Origin: Prochlorococcus sp. AG-424-E18
GTDB taxonomy: Bacteria; Cyanobacteriota; Cyanobacteriia; PCC-6307; Cyanobiaceae
DNA: 64,000 bases
Reading direction: 5' to 3'
Assembly (NCBI GenBank): GCA_003210155.1
Contig: QCNC01000002.1
Location: forward strand, 62,001 to 126,000
Below, one piece after another: positions 46,221 through 55,633 of this stretch. The translations under genes and the position numbers were made by a program. How positions within the stretch are numbered: position 1 is the stretch's first letter; every line of letters begins with the position of its first letter. A model generated the notes under the pieces. That model did no database searches. It had not been told where the DNA came from and was given only the letters and a program-made list of their open reading frames with translations.

Positions 46221-47681
46221 TTATTTAGCAGATGCAAAGTCTGGATATGCCTCCATTCCATGCTCTCCTATATCTAAGCCTTGAGTCTCTTCCTCTTCAG
46301 ATACTCGGATTCCACCGAATAATCCTCCAATTACAGACCAGGCGATCCAGCAAGTAACCAGCGTCCAGATAGCATAAGCTGCGGCACCAAGAGCTTGAAC
46401 TAGAAGAAGGGTAATACCTCCACCATTGAACAATCCCATACCTGCTCCATCACCTTGTACAGCTGTACCCCAAAGACCGATAACTACAGTACCCCATACA
46501 CCACAAACTCCGTGAACAGAGAATGCACCTACAGGATCGTCGATCTCAGCGGCATCAAGTGCTGCAACAGAAAATACAACTATAATTCCCCCTACTAGTC
46601 CTGCGAACCAGGCTCCAGCAAGAGTCATATCACCACAACCAGCAGTGATACTAACCAAACCAGCAAGGATTCCGTTAATTATCATTGTAAGATCAGGCTT
46701 ACCAGAAGTTAATGTTGAAACAATAGTTGCACCAATAGCTCCAGCTGCTGCTGCCAAAGTAGTTGTTACAGCAACGTATGGAACCCATTGATCCATAGCA
46801 AGTTGAGAACCGGGGTTAAATCCATACCAACCTATCCATAGGACTAATGCACCTAGAGTAGCTATAGCCATATTGTGTCCTGGCATAGCTTGTGGTTTCC
46901 CATCAGAGTATTTACCAATTCTTGGTCCAAGAAGCATAGCTCCTACAAGACCCGCCCATGCTCCAACTGAGTGAACAATTGAAGAACCAGCGAAGTCAAC
47001 AAAACCTAAAGAATCAAGCCAACCACCATTCCATTTCCAGCTTCCAGCAATTGGATATATAAATGCAGTTAATACAACAGCAAAAACAACAAATTCTCCA
47101 AATTTAACTCTTTCAGCAACAAGACCGGAAACGATAGTTGCTGCAGTTCCTGCGAATGCAGACTGGAACAAGAAATCAACAGTTGGGACTAATCCAGCAT
47201 CAGTAACCATATCAGCGGTGACTGTTGGATCAAAGAATAAGCCTCCAAAATAAAGCCATCCGTCAGCAACACTTCCTCCGTACATTAATGAATAGCCGAT
47301 AAACCAATAAGAAGTTACAGCTAGAGCAAATACAAAGAGGTTTTTAGCAAGGATGTTTACTGCGTTCTTAGAACGACACATACCTGCCTCAACCATAGCG
47401 AAACCAGCGTTCATGAAGATCACTAAAATAGTAGCGATCAAAAGCCATAAATTGTTAGCAAGAAAAGCTGCATTCAACTCAGGTAAATCAGCTGCATGAG
47501 CTGAAAGATTAAAAATACCTAAACCAAACAAAGCTAAAGGAACAGTTGCAAGCCACAACATAGAGCGGTTTGAACTAAATCCTCGAATACTCCTCAAAAG
47601 GAGCATAGGTCCATTAACAAGACTTGCATCTTGTAATTTGGACCTAGAGCGCCTTTGAGGCGTTTGCAAAGCAGTGGTCAT
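46221..47681 (-). CDS. amt1: ammonium transporter
   Basis: Takes up ammonium, the main nitrogen source of this organism, across the inner membrane. The N-terminus has a signal peptide-like region ending LSAHAADLP near residue 62, then eleven hydrophobic segments. Amt signatures are NAGFAMVEAGMCRSKN near 91, and the pore histidines are likely in SSIVHSVGAWAG and FSVHGVCGVWG. Length 486 is normal. It is flanked by a perfect NtcA promoter and a strong terminator, so it is a single-gene unit. Base composition is richer in G+C than its neighbours, suggesting high expression. Confidence 0.96.
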   Translation of the reverse strand: MTTALQTPQRRSRSKLQDASLVNGPMLLLRSIRGFSSNRSMLWLATVPLALFGLGIFNLSAHAADLPELNAAFLANNLWLLIATILVIFMNAGFAMVEAGMCRSKNAVNILAKNLFVFALAVTSYWFIGYSLMYGGSVADGWLYFGGLFFDPTVTADMVTDAGLVPTVDFLFQSAFAGTAATIVSGLVAERVKFGEFVVFAVVLTAFIYPIAGSWKWNGGWLDSLGFVDFAGSSIVHSVGAWAGLVGAMLLGPRIGKYSDGKPQAMPGHNMAIATLGALVLWIGWYGFNPGSQLAMDQWVPYVAVTTTLAAAAGAIGATIVSTLTSGKPDLTMIINGILAGLVSITAGCGDMTLAGAWFAGLVGGIIVVFSVAALDAAEIDDPVGAFSVHGVCGVWGTVVIGLWGTAVQGDGAGMGLFNGGGITLLLVQALGAAAYAIWTLVTCWIAWSVIGGLFGGIRVSEEEETQGLDIGEHGMEAYPDFASAK

Positions 47682-47735
47682 AAAAAAAAATTAGATCTGC
47701 AAAAAAACAGTTTGTGCTGTTTCCTTTCAAATTTA

Positions 47736-47778
47736 AATTTATTCAAAAAACTTATTAGTGTCTAGTAGTCGTTGTTAC
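47736..47778 (-). promoter_or_regulatory. NtcA-activated (class II) promoter of amt
   Basis: GTAGTCGTTGTTAC at 47765-47778 fits the NtcA consensus GTAN8TAC exactly. On the minus strand, 23 bases downstream lies TAAATT (47741-47736), matching the TAN3T -10 box of class II NtcA promoters. Transcription would start near 47729, leaving a leader of about 48 bases. Location, spacing and target gene all agree. Confidence 0.85.
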
Positions 47779-47849
47779 TATTTTTATAGTTGCATCTTAA
47801 AACTATATCTGTTAAATTTAAAAAATTTTTTTTTTTAAATTTCAAATTA

Positions 47850-48602
47850 TCAAGATTTTATTTTTTTCAAAGGTTTAATTCCTTCCCATGATACGTGGTC
47901 TTTATGAAATTCGAAGGAACATGGGATAGTTATCATTCCTGCACTTAAAGATTCTCTAAAAAGATTGCCGTATAAGGGATCTGCATCATCTCCAGGTGCA
48001 AAAAAACAAGCATCTTTTCTCGTGATGCAAAGTACTAAAACACTTTTATTTTCGGGAATTAATTCCTTTAATTCAATGAGGTGTTTTTGGCCTCTTTTCG
48101 TTACTGTATCTGGGAATAGAGCTACATTTTCTTTAATCCAAGTCGTATTTTTAACCTCTATGTAAATGTTACGTTTATCAGGATTTGAAGATTTTGGGGT
48201 TAAAAAAAAGTCAATTCTGCTTTTTTTATCTTTTCCATAGGGAACTTCAGATTTGATTGTCTCTATTTCACCTATTGTTTCTATTAGCAGATTTTTCTCA
48301 ATAACCTTTTTGATTAACTTGTTTGCGAATAGAGTATTAATACCTACCCAAACCTCCTCATTTTTTGCATTAAAAACGCATATCTGTTCCCAAGTAAAAG
48401 GTAATTTTCTTTTTAGAGAAGAGGAAACACTTATTCTTACTTTTGCCCCCTCACTCAAAAGTCCCTTCATTGGGCCCGTGTTAGCACAATGAGCAGTTAC
48501 TACTTCTCCACTTTCTAATTCAATATCTGCAAGAAACCTTTTATACCTCTTAATTAAGACCCCTTCAATTAATGGATCAAAATCAATTAACCGATCATTC
48601 AT
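47850..48602 (-). CDS. sfsA: SfsA family protein
   Basis: Named after the E. coli sugar fermentation stimulation protein, a possible DNA-binding or nuclease-fold protein of unclear role. The N-terminal OB-fold-like part has [19 protein letters not shown] and [15 protein letters not shown] near residue 36. The C-terminal part has a nuclease-like SRIDFFL...[10 protein letters not shown] near 130-155. Length 250 is usual. It lies upstream of amt on the same strand but is separated by amt's own promoter. Confidence 0.9.
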   Translation of the reverse strand: MNDRLIDFDPLIEGVLIKRYKRFLADIELESGEVVTAHCANTGPMKGLLSEGAKVRISVSSSLKRKLPFTWEQICVFNAKNEEVWVGINTLFANKLIKKVIEKNLLIETIGEIETIKSEVPYGKDKKSRIDFFLTPKSSNPDKRNIYIEVKNTTWIKENVALFPDTVTKRGQKHLIELKELIPENKSVLVLCITRKDACFFAPGDDADPLYGNLFRESLSAGMITIPCSFEFHKDHVSWEGIKPLKKIKS

Positions 48603-48633
48603 AAATATGTCGTTAGTTAGAAATCAAATATAA

Positions 48634-50256
48634 TTGAAACTTAAACTTATTGAAAAATTTAGACAATTCCAAATGCATTCATTTTTAAAAAATAATGTTT
48701 TTTCAATTTCGTTTGGTACTAGTCTAAGTAAATTAGCTGGATGTATAAGGCAAATATTTATAGCTGCAGCTTTTGGGGTTGGTGTAACTTACGACGCGTT
48801 TAATTATGCATATATAATTCCTGGTTTTTTACTAATAATCATTGGGGGTATTAATGGTCCCTTGCATAACGCAGTCGTTGCAGTTTTAACTCCGCTTAAC
48901 AAAAAAAAAGGAGGGATTGTTTTAACTCAAGTAAGCATAAAACTTTCAATATTACTAATAATTTTAGCCATATTGATTTACTCGAATTCCAATTTATTAA
49001 TTGATTTATTGGCCCCGAATTTAAGTTACGAAGCAAAATCTATTGCCACTTACCAATTACAAATACTGACACCTTGCATCCCTCTATCCGGCTTCATAGG
49101 TTTAAGCTTTGGCGCCTTAAATTCCCAAAGAAAATTCTTTTTATCAAGTATAAGTCCTGCAATAACAAGCGTAACTATTATTTTTTTCATTTTATTTAGT
49201 TGGATTTTCAACCAAGAAAATACATCTTCCAATTTCTTTACTTACACGGGATTACTGGCATTTGCAACTTTGACAGGAACTTTAATTCAGTTTGTTGTTC
49301 AAATTTGTGAAATAAATAAAATTGGTCTCTTGAGATTAGAGTCAACCTTCAATTTATTTAAAGATGAAGAGAGGAGAATTTTCAAACTAATTATTCCAGC
49401 ATCTATCTCATCAGGTTTAAGTCAAATTAATGTTTTTATCGATATGTTTTTCGCTTCAAGTTTTCAAGGCGCAGCATCTGGACTAGCTTACGGAAACTTT
49501 CTTATACAAGCCCCCTTAGGCATATTATCTAACTCCTTGATTCTGCCATTACTTCCAAAATTTTCTAAATTAAGAAATGAAAAAGACAAAAGAGGTCTCC
49601 AAAAAAAATTGATAACTGGGGTAGAGTACTGTTTCTTGACAGCTATTTTTTTAACCGGATTTTTCATAACATTCAATAATCAAATCGTACAATTAGTTTT
49701 TCAAAGAGGATCTTTTGATTATTTAGCAACTTCAAAAGTAAAAAATATATTAATTGCTTATGCAGTTGGCATACCATTTTATCTTTATAGAGATTTACTA
49801 GTAAGGACTTACTATTCTATAGAAAAAACAAACTTCCCTTTTAAGTCTTCATTTGCAGGGATAATATTTAATATTTTTTTTGATTGGTTTTTAATTGGTG
49901 CCCCAATTAAGAATTTTGGGAATCTTTCTCCATATAATTTCGGAGTTGTGGGAATAATTTTATCTTCAGTAATAGTCAACCTTATAGTCTGTATTTTGCT
50001 TTCTTTTAATTTGCGAAATGAAGATATCCATTTACCTAACTTGGATTTATTGAGGAAAATTAGCCTCATGTTATTAGCAGCATTTATAGACAGCACACTT
50101 TGTTTAACTATTCTCCAAACTACGAGTAACTTCAATTCAAATCTCGCAGAATTTTTATTATTAATAATTGGAACTCTAACTTTTTTTGTGATTTATTTTT
50201 TACTTACAAAATGCTTGAAAGTAAATAAATTTGAAGTTTCAATAAAAGAGATTTAG
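48634..50256 (+). CDS. murJ: lipid II flippase MurJ
   Basis: Moves the peptidoglycan precursor lipid II across the inner membrane. It has about 14 hydrophobic segments and the MOP-family start SLSKLAGCIRQIFIAAAFGVG near residue 29. Later come RLIIPASISSGLSQINVFID-like and LLVRTYYSIEKTNFPFK segments. Length 540 is normal. The start is TTG at 48634; an ATG 13 codons in (48673) is an alternative. It ends 3 bases before the convergent DUF3181-like gene. Confidence 0.92.
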   Translation: MKLKLIEKFRQFQMHSFLKNNVFSISFGTSLSKLAGCIRQIFIAAAFGVGVTYDAFNYAYIIPGFLLIIIGGINGPLHNAVVAVLTPLNKKKGGIVLTQVSIKLSILLIILAILIYSNSNLLIDLLAPNLSYEAKSIATYQLQILTPCIPLSGFIGLSFGALNSQRKFFLSSISPAITSVTIIFFILFSWIFNQENTSSNFFTYTGLLAFATLTGTLIQFVVQICEINKIGLLRLESTFNLFKDEERRIFKLIIPASISSGLSQINVFIDMFFASSFQGAASGLAYGNFLIQAPLGILSNSLILPLLPKFSKLRNEKDKRGLQKKLITGVEYCFLTAIFLTGFFITFNNQIVQLVFQRGSFDYLATSKVKNILIAYAVGIPFYLYRDLLVRTYYSIEKTNFPFKSSFAGIIFNIFFDWFLIGAPIKNFGNLSPYNFGVVGIILSSVIVNLIVCILLSFNLRNEDIHLPNLDLLRKISLMLLAAFIDSTLCLTILQTTSNFNSNLAEFLLLIIGTLTFFVIYFLLTKCLKVNKFEVSIKEI

Positions 50257-50259
50257 TTT

Positions 50260-50544
50260 TTAAAAAAAACTTTCCAAAATCTCTTCTAGTTCTAGAATTT
50301 GTGAGTTAGTGATTAAATTAATCAGTGGAATACTATTTACACCATCCCCTACTTTTACATTTATTGCTTTCAGACTTAATTTTGCAGCCTCCAATGGGCC
50401 TTGATCTTTATTGCTGATACATTCAATAGCAAGATGCCTAGCTAGTCCAGCGTCTCCTAGATACAAATTCCACTTTTCTATTTTTATAAAAACCTTTTCG
50501 GAAATAACATTTTCTAGATCACTTATACTTATCTGAGAGTTCAT
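50260..50544 (-). CDS. DUF3181-like small protein
   Basis: A 94-residue soluble, helical, acidic protein found in cyanobacteria. The segment VFIKIEKWNLYLGDAGLARH near residue 18 resembles the DUF3181 family core. The function is unknown. It follows the small membrane protein gene on the same strand after 14 bases, so the pair is probably one transcript. Confidence 0.65.
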   Translation of the reverse strand: MNSQISISDLENVISEKVFIKIEKWNLYLGDAGLARHLAIECISNKDQGPLEAAKLSLKAINVKVGDGVNSIPLINLITNSQILELEEILESFF

Positions 50545-50558
50545 AAATAGATATTAAT

Positions 50559-50810
50559 TTAAGTTGATTGTTTTGAAGTATCTTTAGGTTTTTTTATAAT
50601 TACGAAAAGTAAATGGGAGGCCAAAAGAACCGACCAGGCAATTGCAAAATTATTAAAATAGCTGATTTCATATTTAATCTCTTTTAAAAGCCATGTGCCA
50701 CTTACAATCGCAGTAAATATCATGCAGTGAATAACAAAATTTACTATTCGAGAAAAATGTTTATAGATAGGATCTTCTGAATCACCATTTCCGTACCACT
50801 TTATAGGCAT
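50559..50810 (-). CDS. small two-helix membrane protein
   Basis: An 83-residue protein with two hydrophobic helices at about residues 24-43 and 52-72, joined by a short polar loop and flanked by charged ends (N-terminal MPIKWYGNGDSEDPIYKHF, C-terminal KKPKDTSKQST). I do not recognise the family, though the shape is like many cyanobacterial thylakoid or plasma-membrane small proteins. It is the first gene of a two-gene unit. Confidence 0.6.
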   Translation of the reverse strand: MPIKWYGNGDSEDPIYKHFSRIVNFVIHCMIFTAIVSGTWLLKEIKYEISYFNNFAIAWSVLLASHLLFVIIKKPKDTSKQST

Positions 50811-50896
50811 ATTAATAATTAGATTGTTAATAATAGATATTTTACCCGAAATCTAGTTGACTAAGAGACCCTGAAACAGAGATATTACATAATTAT

Positions 50897-50970
50897 GCGC
50901 CTGTAGCTCAGTGGATTAGAGCACCTGACTACGGATCAGGGTGTCGGGAGTTCGAATCTCTCCAGGCGCG
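50897..50970 (+). tRNA. trnR: tRNA-Arg (ACG)
   Basis: A 74-base cloverleaf. Acceptor GCGCCTG pairs with CAGGCGC, the anticodon stem CTGAC...GATCAG encloses CTACGGA with anticodon ACG (read as ICG after deamination), and the T-arm carries GTTCGAATC. The discriminator base is G and CCA is not encoded. glyA follows after 77 bases. Confidence 0.96.
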
Positions 50971-51047
50971 TTTAAAATTCTGAAATATTCTTTTTATATT
51001 TTTCTAAAAAATATCGTCTATATTATGGGTATTACTTATCAAATTCA

Positions 51048-52319
51048 ATGAATATCCTTCAAAATCTTAAAGAAAGTGATCCAGTAATATCAAATTTTAT
51101 TAACTCTGAAAAAAATAGGCAGGAAACTCATCTTGAGTTAATCGCAAGCGAAAATTTCGCATCAATTGCCGTTATGCAGGCTCAAGGTTCCGTCCTTACA
51201 AATAAATACGCCGAGGGATTACCCCAAAAAAGATATTACGGTGGATGTGAATTTGTTGATGAAATCGAAGAACTAGCTATTCAGAGAGCTAAAAAATTAT
51301 TTAATACAAATTGGGCTAATGTTCAACCCCATAGTGGAGCGCAGGCAAATGCTGCTGTTTTCCTAAGTCTACTTAAACCTGGCGACACAATCTTGGGGAT
51401 GGATTTGTCTCATGGTGGACACCTAACTCATGGGTCTCCAGTAAATATGAGTGGTAAATGGTTCAATGCAGTTCACTATGGTGTAAATAAAGAAACTAGT
51501 GAATTAAATTTTGATGAAATAAGAGAGATAGCACTTGAAACAAAACCAAAATTAATCATATGTGGATATTCTGCTTATCCAAGAACAATTGATTTTGAGT
51601 CATTTAGAAATATTGCGGATGAAGTTGGTGCATTCTTAATGGCTGATATTGCTCACATCGCCGGTCTTGTAGCAAGTAAACTTCACCCAAATCCAATACC
51701 ATATTGTGATGTAGTAACCACAACTACTCATAAAACATTAAGAGGGCCTAGAGGGGGACTTATCTTGTGTAAAGATGCAGAATTTGGAAAGAAATTTGAT
51801 AAATCTGTTTTCCCTGGAACTCAGGGTGGGCCCCTCGAACATATAATTGCAGCTAAAGCAGTTGCATTTGGAGAAGCCTTGCAGCCAGATTTCGTTAATT
51901 ATTCTCAACAAGTAATAAAAAATGCAAAAGTTCTAGCTTCAACTTTAATAAATAGAGGTATCAATATCGTGAGTGGAGGCACTGATAACCATATTGTTTT
52001 ACTCGATTTAAGAAGTATCAATATGACTGGTAAGATTGCTGATTTACTTGTAAGTGAAGTGAATATCACTGCAAATAAAAATACTGTTCCATTTGACCCT
52101 GAATCACCTTTTGTTACCAGCGGACTAAGGTTAGGAACTGCTGCTTTAACTACTAGAGGCTTTAATGAGGATGCTTTTGCTGAAGTTGGCGAAATTATTG
52201 CTGATAGATTACTTAACCCAGACGATTCAATGATTGAAAGTCAATGTAAAGAAAGAGTATTAACCTTATGTAATCGTTTTCCTCTTTATGAAAGTAAACT
52301 TGAAGCATCAATTAAATGA
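51048..52319 (+). CDS. glyA: serine hydroxymethyltransferase
   Basis: Interconverts serine and glycine with tetrahydrofolate and PLP, in one-carbon metabolism and photorespiration. The PLP lysine is in [16 protein letters not shown] near residue 230. Other blocks are [19 protein letters not shown] near 30 and [13 protein letters not shown] near 97. Length 423 is normal. The 77-base leader is too short for a glycine riboswitch, and I saw none. Its stop overlaps the cinA start by 4 bases. Confidence 0.97.
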   Translation: MNILQNLKESDPVISNFINSEKNRQETHLELIASENFASIAVMQAQGSVLTNKYAEGLPQKRYYGGCEFVDEIEELAIQRAKKLFNTNWANVQPHSGAQANAAVFLSLLKPGDTILGMDLSHGGHLTHGSPVNMSGKWFNAVHYGVNKETSELNFDEIREIALETKPKLIICGYSAYPRTIDFESFRNIADEVGAFLMADIAHIAGLVASKLHPNPIPYCDVVTTTTHKTLRGPRGGLILCKDAEFGKKFDKSVFPGTQGGPLEHIIAAKAVAFGEALQPDFVNYSQQVIKNAKVLASTLINRGINIVSGGTDNHIVLLDLRSINMTGKIADLLVSEVNITANKNTVPFDPESPFVTSGLRLGTAALTTRGFNEDAFAEVGEIIADRLLNPDDSMIESQCKERVLTLCNRFPLYESKLEASIK

Positions 52320-53590
52320 GTCCTAACTCCAAGGGAGTTGAAATTCTTTCTATTGGAACAGAGCTACTCTTAGGAAATATTATCAATACAAATGCTCAAT
52401 GGATTTCTGAACAGTTATCTCAATTAGGCTTAAATCACTTTAGGCAATCAACTGTCGGTGATAATTGTGATCGAATTATAAAAGTAATTCAAGAAATATC
52501 GAAAAGAAGTAATCTTCTAATTACAACTGGTGGCTTGGGACCCACCCCAGATGACTTAACTACTGAAGCAATAGCCAAATCTTTTAATGTATCTCTTTTT
52601 GAAAGAGCGTTCTTATGGGATGAAATTAAACAAAAACTTTCAAACTCAAAACTTCAGGACGATTCCTCTAGCTTAAGGAAACAATGTTTCTTCCCTGAAA
52701 ATGCTCAAATTATTAATAACCCTAGGGGCACTGCCCCAGGAATGATTTGGGAACCAGTAAAAGATTTTACTATCCTTACTTTCCCAGGAGTACCCAGTGA
52801 AATGAAAACTATGTGGGAAGAGACTGCATATGATTTCATTAAAGCCAAATTCTCAGATAATTGTTCCTTTTTTTCAAATACTCTTAAATTTGCGGGTATT
52901 GGAGAATCAAGCGTTGCTGAAAAAATTAATGATCTATTAAATCTTAAAAACCCTACCGTTGCTCCATATGCAAACTTAGGAGAGGTTAAAATCAGAATCA
53001 CCGCGCGAGCAAAGAACGACCTAGAAGCAAAAAATATAATTAAACCTATCAAAGAAAAATTAAAAAAAGATTTTTCAAAATTTATTTTTGGAGAGGATAA
53101 TGATACTTTGCCTAGCGTTTTAATAAAAGAATTAACCAAGAGGAACGAAACTATTGTTTTTGCTGAATCCTGCACCGGAGGTCTTCTATCTTCATCACTA
53201 ACCTCAATATCAGGCTCATCTCAAGTTTTTCAAGGTAGTATTGTTTCCTATAGTAATGAACTAAAAAATTCATTATTAAATATTTCTAAAGAGAAGCTTA
53301 CAAAATATGGAGCTGTTTCTGAAGAAGTTTGTGAGGCCATGGCAATTAATGTAAAAGAGAAATTAGGAGCAGATTGGGCAATAGCAATTAGTGGAATAGC
53401 TGGTCCTAACGGAGGCAGTCAAGATAAACCTGTTGGACTTGTCTATATTTCAATTTCAGGACCGAATAATCATATAACTAATATAAAAAAACTATTTAAC
53501 TCAACACGAAATCGAATAGAAATTCAAAGACTAAGTGTAAATGTGTGTTTGAACAGCCTCCGATTAATCCTATTATCGAATAGTAAGTAA
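52316..53590 (+). CDS. cinA: CinA family protein (nicotinamide-nucleotide amidase type)
   Basis: A two-domain protein tied to NAD recycling and, in some bacteria, to competence. The N-terminal MoaB-like domain has [20 protein letters not shown] near residue 9 and [13 protein letters not shown] near 69. The C-terminal amidase domain has [20 protein letters not shown] near 281 and [12 protein letters not shown] near 358. Length 424 is normal. It is coupled to glyA by a 4-base overlap. Confidence 0.93.
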   Translation: MSPNSKGVEILSIGTELLLGNIINTNAQWISEQLSQLGLNHFRQSTVGDNCDRIIKVIQEISKRSNLLITTGGLGPTPDDLTTEAIAKSFNVSLFERAFLWDEIKQKLSNSKLQDDSSSLRKQCFFPENAQIINNPRGTAPGMIWEPVKDFTILTFPGVPSEMKTMWEETAYDFIKAKFSDNCSFFSNTLKFAGIGESSVAEKINDLLNLKNPTVAPYANLGEVKIRITARAKNDLEAKNIIKPIKEKLKKDFSKFIFGEDNDTLPSVLIKELTKRNETIVFAESCTGGLLSSSLTSISGSSQVFQGSIVSYSNELKNSLLNISKEKLTKYGAVSEEVCEAMAINVKEKLGADWAIAISGIAGPNGGSQDKPVGLVYISISGPNNHITNIKKLFNSTRNRIEIQRLSVNVCLNSLRLILLSNSK

Positions 53591-53603
53591 CTATTTTTAC
53601 AAA

Positions 53604-55010
53604 TTGAGTCAAGATACCCTATTTGATAAAGTTTGGGATTTACATAAGGTTTCAAGTCTTCCTGGAGGATCTGATCAAATATTTATTGGTCTTCACCTTA
53701 TCCATGAAGTAACGAGTCCTCAAGCATTTGGCGCTTTAAAGGACAAAAAATTAAAAGTAAAATTCCCTGATAGAACTGTTGCTACAGTTGATCATATTGT
53801 GCCAACAGATAATCAGAGCAGGCCTTTCAAAGATAATCTCGCTGAACAGATGATTAAAACACTTGAAAAGAATTGCTTAGAACATAAAATAAGATTTTTT
53901 AATATTGGCAGTGGTAATCAAGGAATAGTTCATGTAGTAGCACCGGAATTAGGCCTAACTCAGCCAGGAATGACAATCGCTTGCGGAGATTCTCATACTT
54001 CAACTCATGGAGCTTTTGGGTCAATTGCTTTTGGTATAGGTACCAGTCAAGTAAGAGATGTTCTTGCTACCCAAACCTTAGCTATGAACAAATTGAAAGT
54101 GAGGCAAATTTGGTGTGACAATAAATTATCAAAGGGTGTTTATGCTAAGGATTTAGTCCTTCATATAATTAATAAACTTGGTGTAAAGGCAGGAGTAGGT
54201 TTTGCATATGAATTCGCAGGACCTGCGATACATGAATTATCAATGGAAGAAAGGATGACGATATGCAACATGTCTATTGAAGGAGGAGCAAGATGTGGTT
54301 ACATCAACCCTGATGAAAAGACCTTTAGTTACATTAAAAATAAATTATATGCCCCAAAAAATGAGCATTGGGATAGAGCGCTCAGATGGTGGGAATCATT
54401 AAAAAGCGATGAAAATTCAATTTATGATGACGTAATTAAAATAGATGCTTCTAAGGTAGAACCAACCGTAACCTGGGGGATTACTCCCGGCCAAAGTATA
54501 AGCATTAATCAACAAATCCCTCTTTTAGATGACTTATCCCCAAATGATAAATTAGTTGCAGTAGAAGCTTATGAATATATGAGTTTCAAGCCTGGACAAT
54601 TAATAAAAGATACTCCTGTAGATGTTTGTTTCATAGGTAGTTGCACAAATGGAAGAATAAGTGACTTAAGAGTTGCAGCTAAAGTATTAAAAGGCAAAAA
54701 AGTATCCAAGAATGTCAAAGCATTTGCAGTTCCAGGTTCAGAAAAAGTAGCCACTGAAGCACAACAAGAAGGTCTTGATCAGATATTTAAGGATTCTGGA
54801 TTTCAATGGAGAGAGCCTGGCTGCTCAATGTGTTTAGCAATGAATTCAGATAAGCTAATAGGTAATCAAGTTAGTGCTAGTTCTAGTAATAGAAATTTCA
54901 AGGGTCGGCAAGGATCTCCCAGTGGAAGAACACTGCTCATGAGTCCAGCAATGGTTGCTGCTGCTGCAATTAATGGCAAAGTCAGTGACGTTAGAGAATT
55001 TATCAACTGA
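53604..55010 (+). CDS. leuC: 3-isopropylmalate dehydratase large subunit
   Basis: An aconitase-family iron-sulfur enzyme of leucine synthesis. The cluster cysteines are in [14 protein letters not shown] near residue 347 and [11 protein letters not shown] near 408. The N-terminal part has [11 protein letters not shown] and the [20 protein letters not shown] block. Length 468 is normal. The start is TTG at 53604. Its stop overlaps the leuD start by one base. Confidence 0.96.
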   Translation: MSQDTLFDKVWDLHKVSSLPGGSDQIFIGLHLIHEVTSPQAFGALKDKKLKVKFPDRTVATVDHIVPTDNQSRPFKDNLAEQMIKTLEKNCLEHKIRFFNIGSGNQGIVHVVAPELGLTQPGMTIACGDSHTSTHGAFGSIAFGIGTSQVRDVLATQTLAMNKLKVRQIWCDNKLSKGVYAKDLVLHIINKLGVKAGVGFAYEFAGPAIHELSMEERMTICNMSIEGGARCGYINPDEKTFSYIKNKLYAPKNEHWDRALRWWESLKSDENSIYDDVIKIDASKVEPTVTWGITPGQSISINQQIPLLDDLSPNDKLVAVEAYEYMSFKPGQLIKDTPVDVCFIGSCTNGRISDLRVAAKVLKGKKVSKNVKAFAVPGSEKVATEAQQEGLDQIFKDSGFQWREPGCSMCLAMNSDKLIGNQVSASSSNRNFKGRQGSPSGRTLLMSPAMVAAAAINGKVSDVREFIN

Positions 55011-55633
55011 TGAAATCAGAGTTTACCCCGCCAATTGGAAAAATTACACAAATAGACGGGCAATGTATCTCATTGATTGGAAATGACATTGATACAGATC
55101 GAATAATTCCAGCGCGTTTTTTGAAGTGTGTTAACTTTGATTCATTGGGTGAATATGTTTTTGAAGATGATAGAAAAACTTTAAAAGGAAGGCATCCTTT
55201 TGATCTTGAGGAAAACAAAAATTCCTCGATACTAATTGTTAATAGCAATTTTGGATGTGGTTCCAGCAGAGAACATGCACCCCAAGCGCTCATAAGATGG
55301 GGTATAAAAGCAATTATTGGGGAAAGTTTCGCCGATATTTTTTACAGTAACTGTATTGCAATCGGAATTCCCTGTTTTACGCTACCTAAAAAATCCATAG
55401 AAGAAATTCAAAACTATTGCGATAATCAATTTTTATTCTTAGAAATTGATCTTGAAAATTCGTTAGCAAAATCGAAAGATTTAAATTTAAATCTTAAGAT
55501 TAAAGAAACCACAAGAAAAATGTTTTTATCAGGGGAATGGGATGCTACTTCAACACTAATGGAGAATGAAAAATTAATTGAAAATAAATTTAACCAATTA
55601 CCTTATATAAAATTTAACACTCATTATTCTTAG
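55010..55633 (+). CDS. leuD: 3-isopropylmalate dehydratase small subunit
   Basis: Partner of LeuC in isomerising isopropylmalate. The swivelling-domain motifs NDIDTDRIIPARFLK near residue 25 and NFGCGSSREHAPQALIRWG near 83 are clear. Length 207 is typical. Its stop abuts the stop of the convergent envelope-protein gene with no gap. Confidence 0.96.
   Translation: MKSEFTPPIGKITQIDGQCISLIGNDIDTDRIIPARFLKCVNFDSLGEYVFEDDRKTLKGRHPFDLEENKNSSILIVNSNFGCGSSREHAPQALIRWGIKAIIGESFADIFYSNCIAIGIPCFTLPKKSIEEIQNYCDNQFLFLEIDLENSLAKSKDLNLNLKIKETTRKMFLSGEWDATSTLMENEKLIENKFNQLPYIKFNTHYS

Noticed and set aside
50971..51047. Possible glycine riboswitch before glyA
   Set aside because: The 77-base gap is too short and lacks the conserved aptamer core.
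52705..53175. 156-codon frame antisense to cinA
   Set aside because: It mirrors a well-conserved coding region, shows no family motif and has no start signals of its own. It is a reading-frame shadow.
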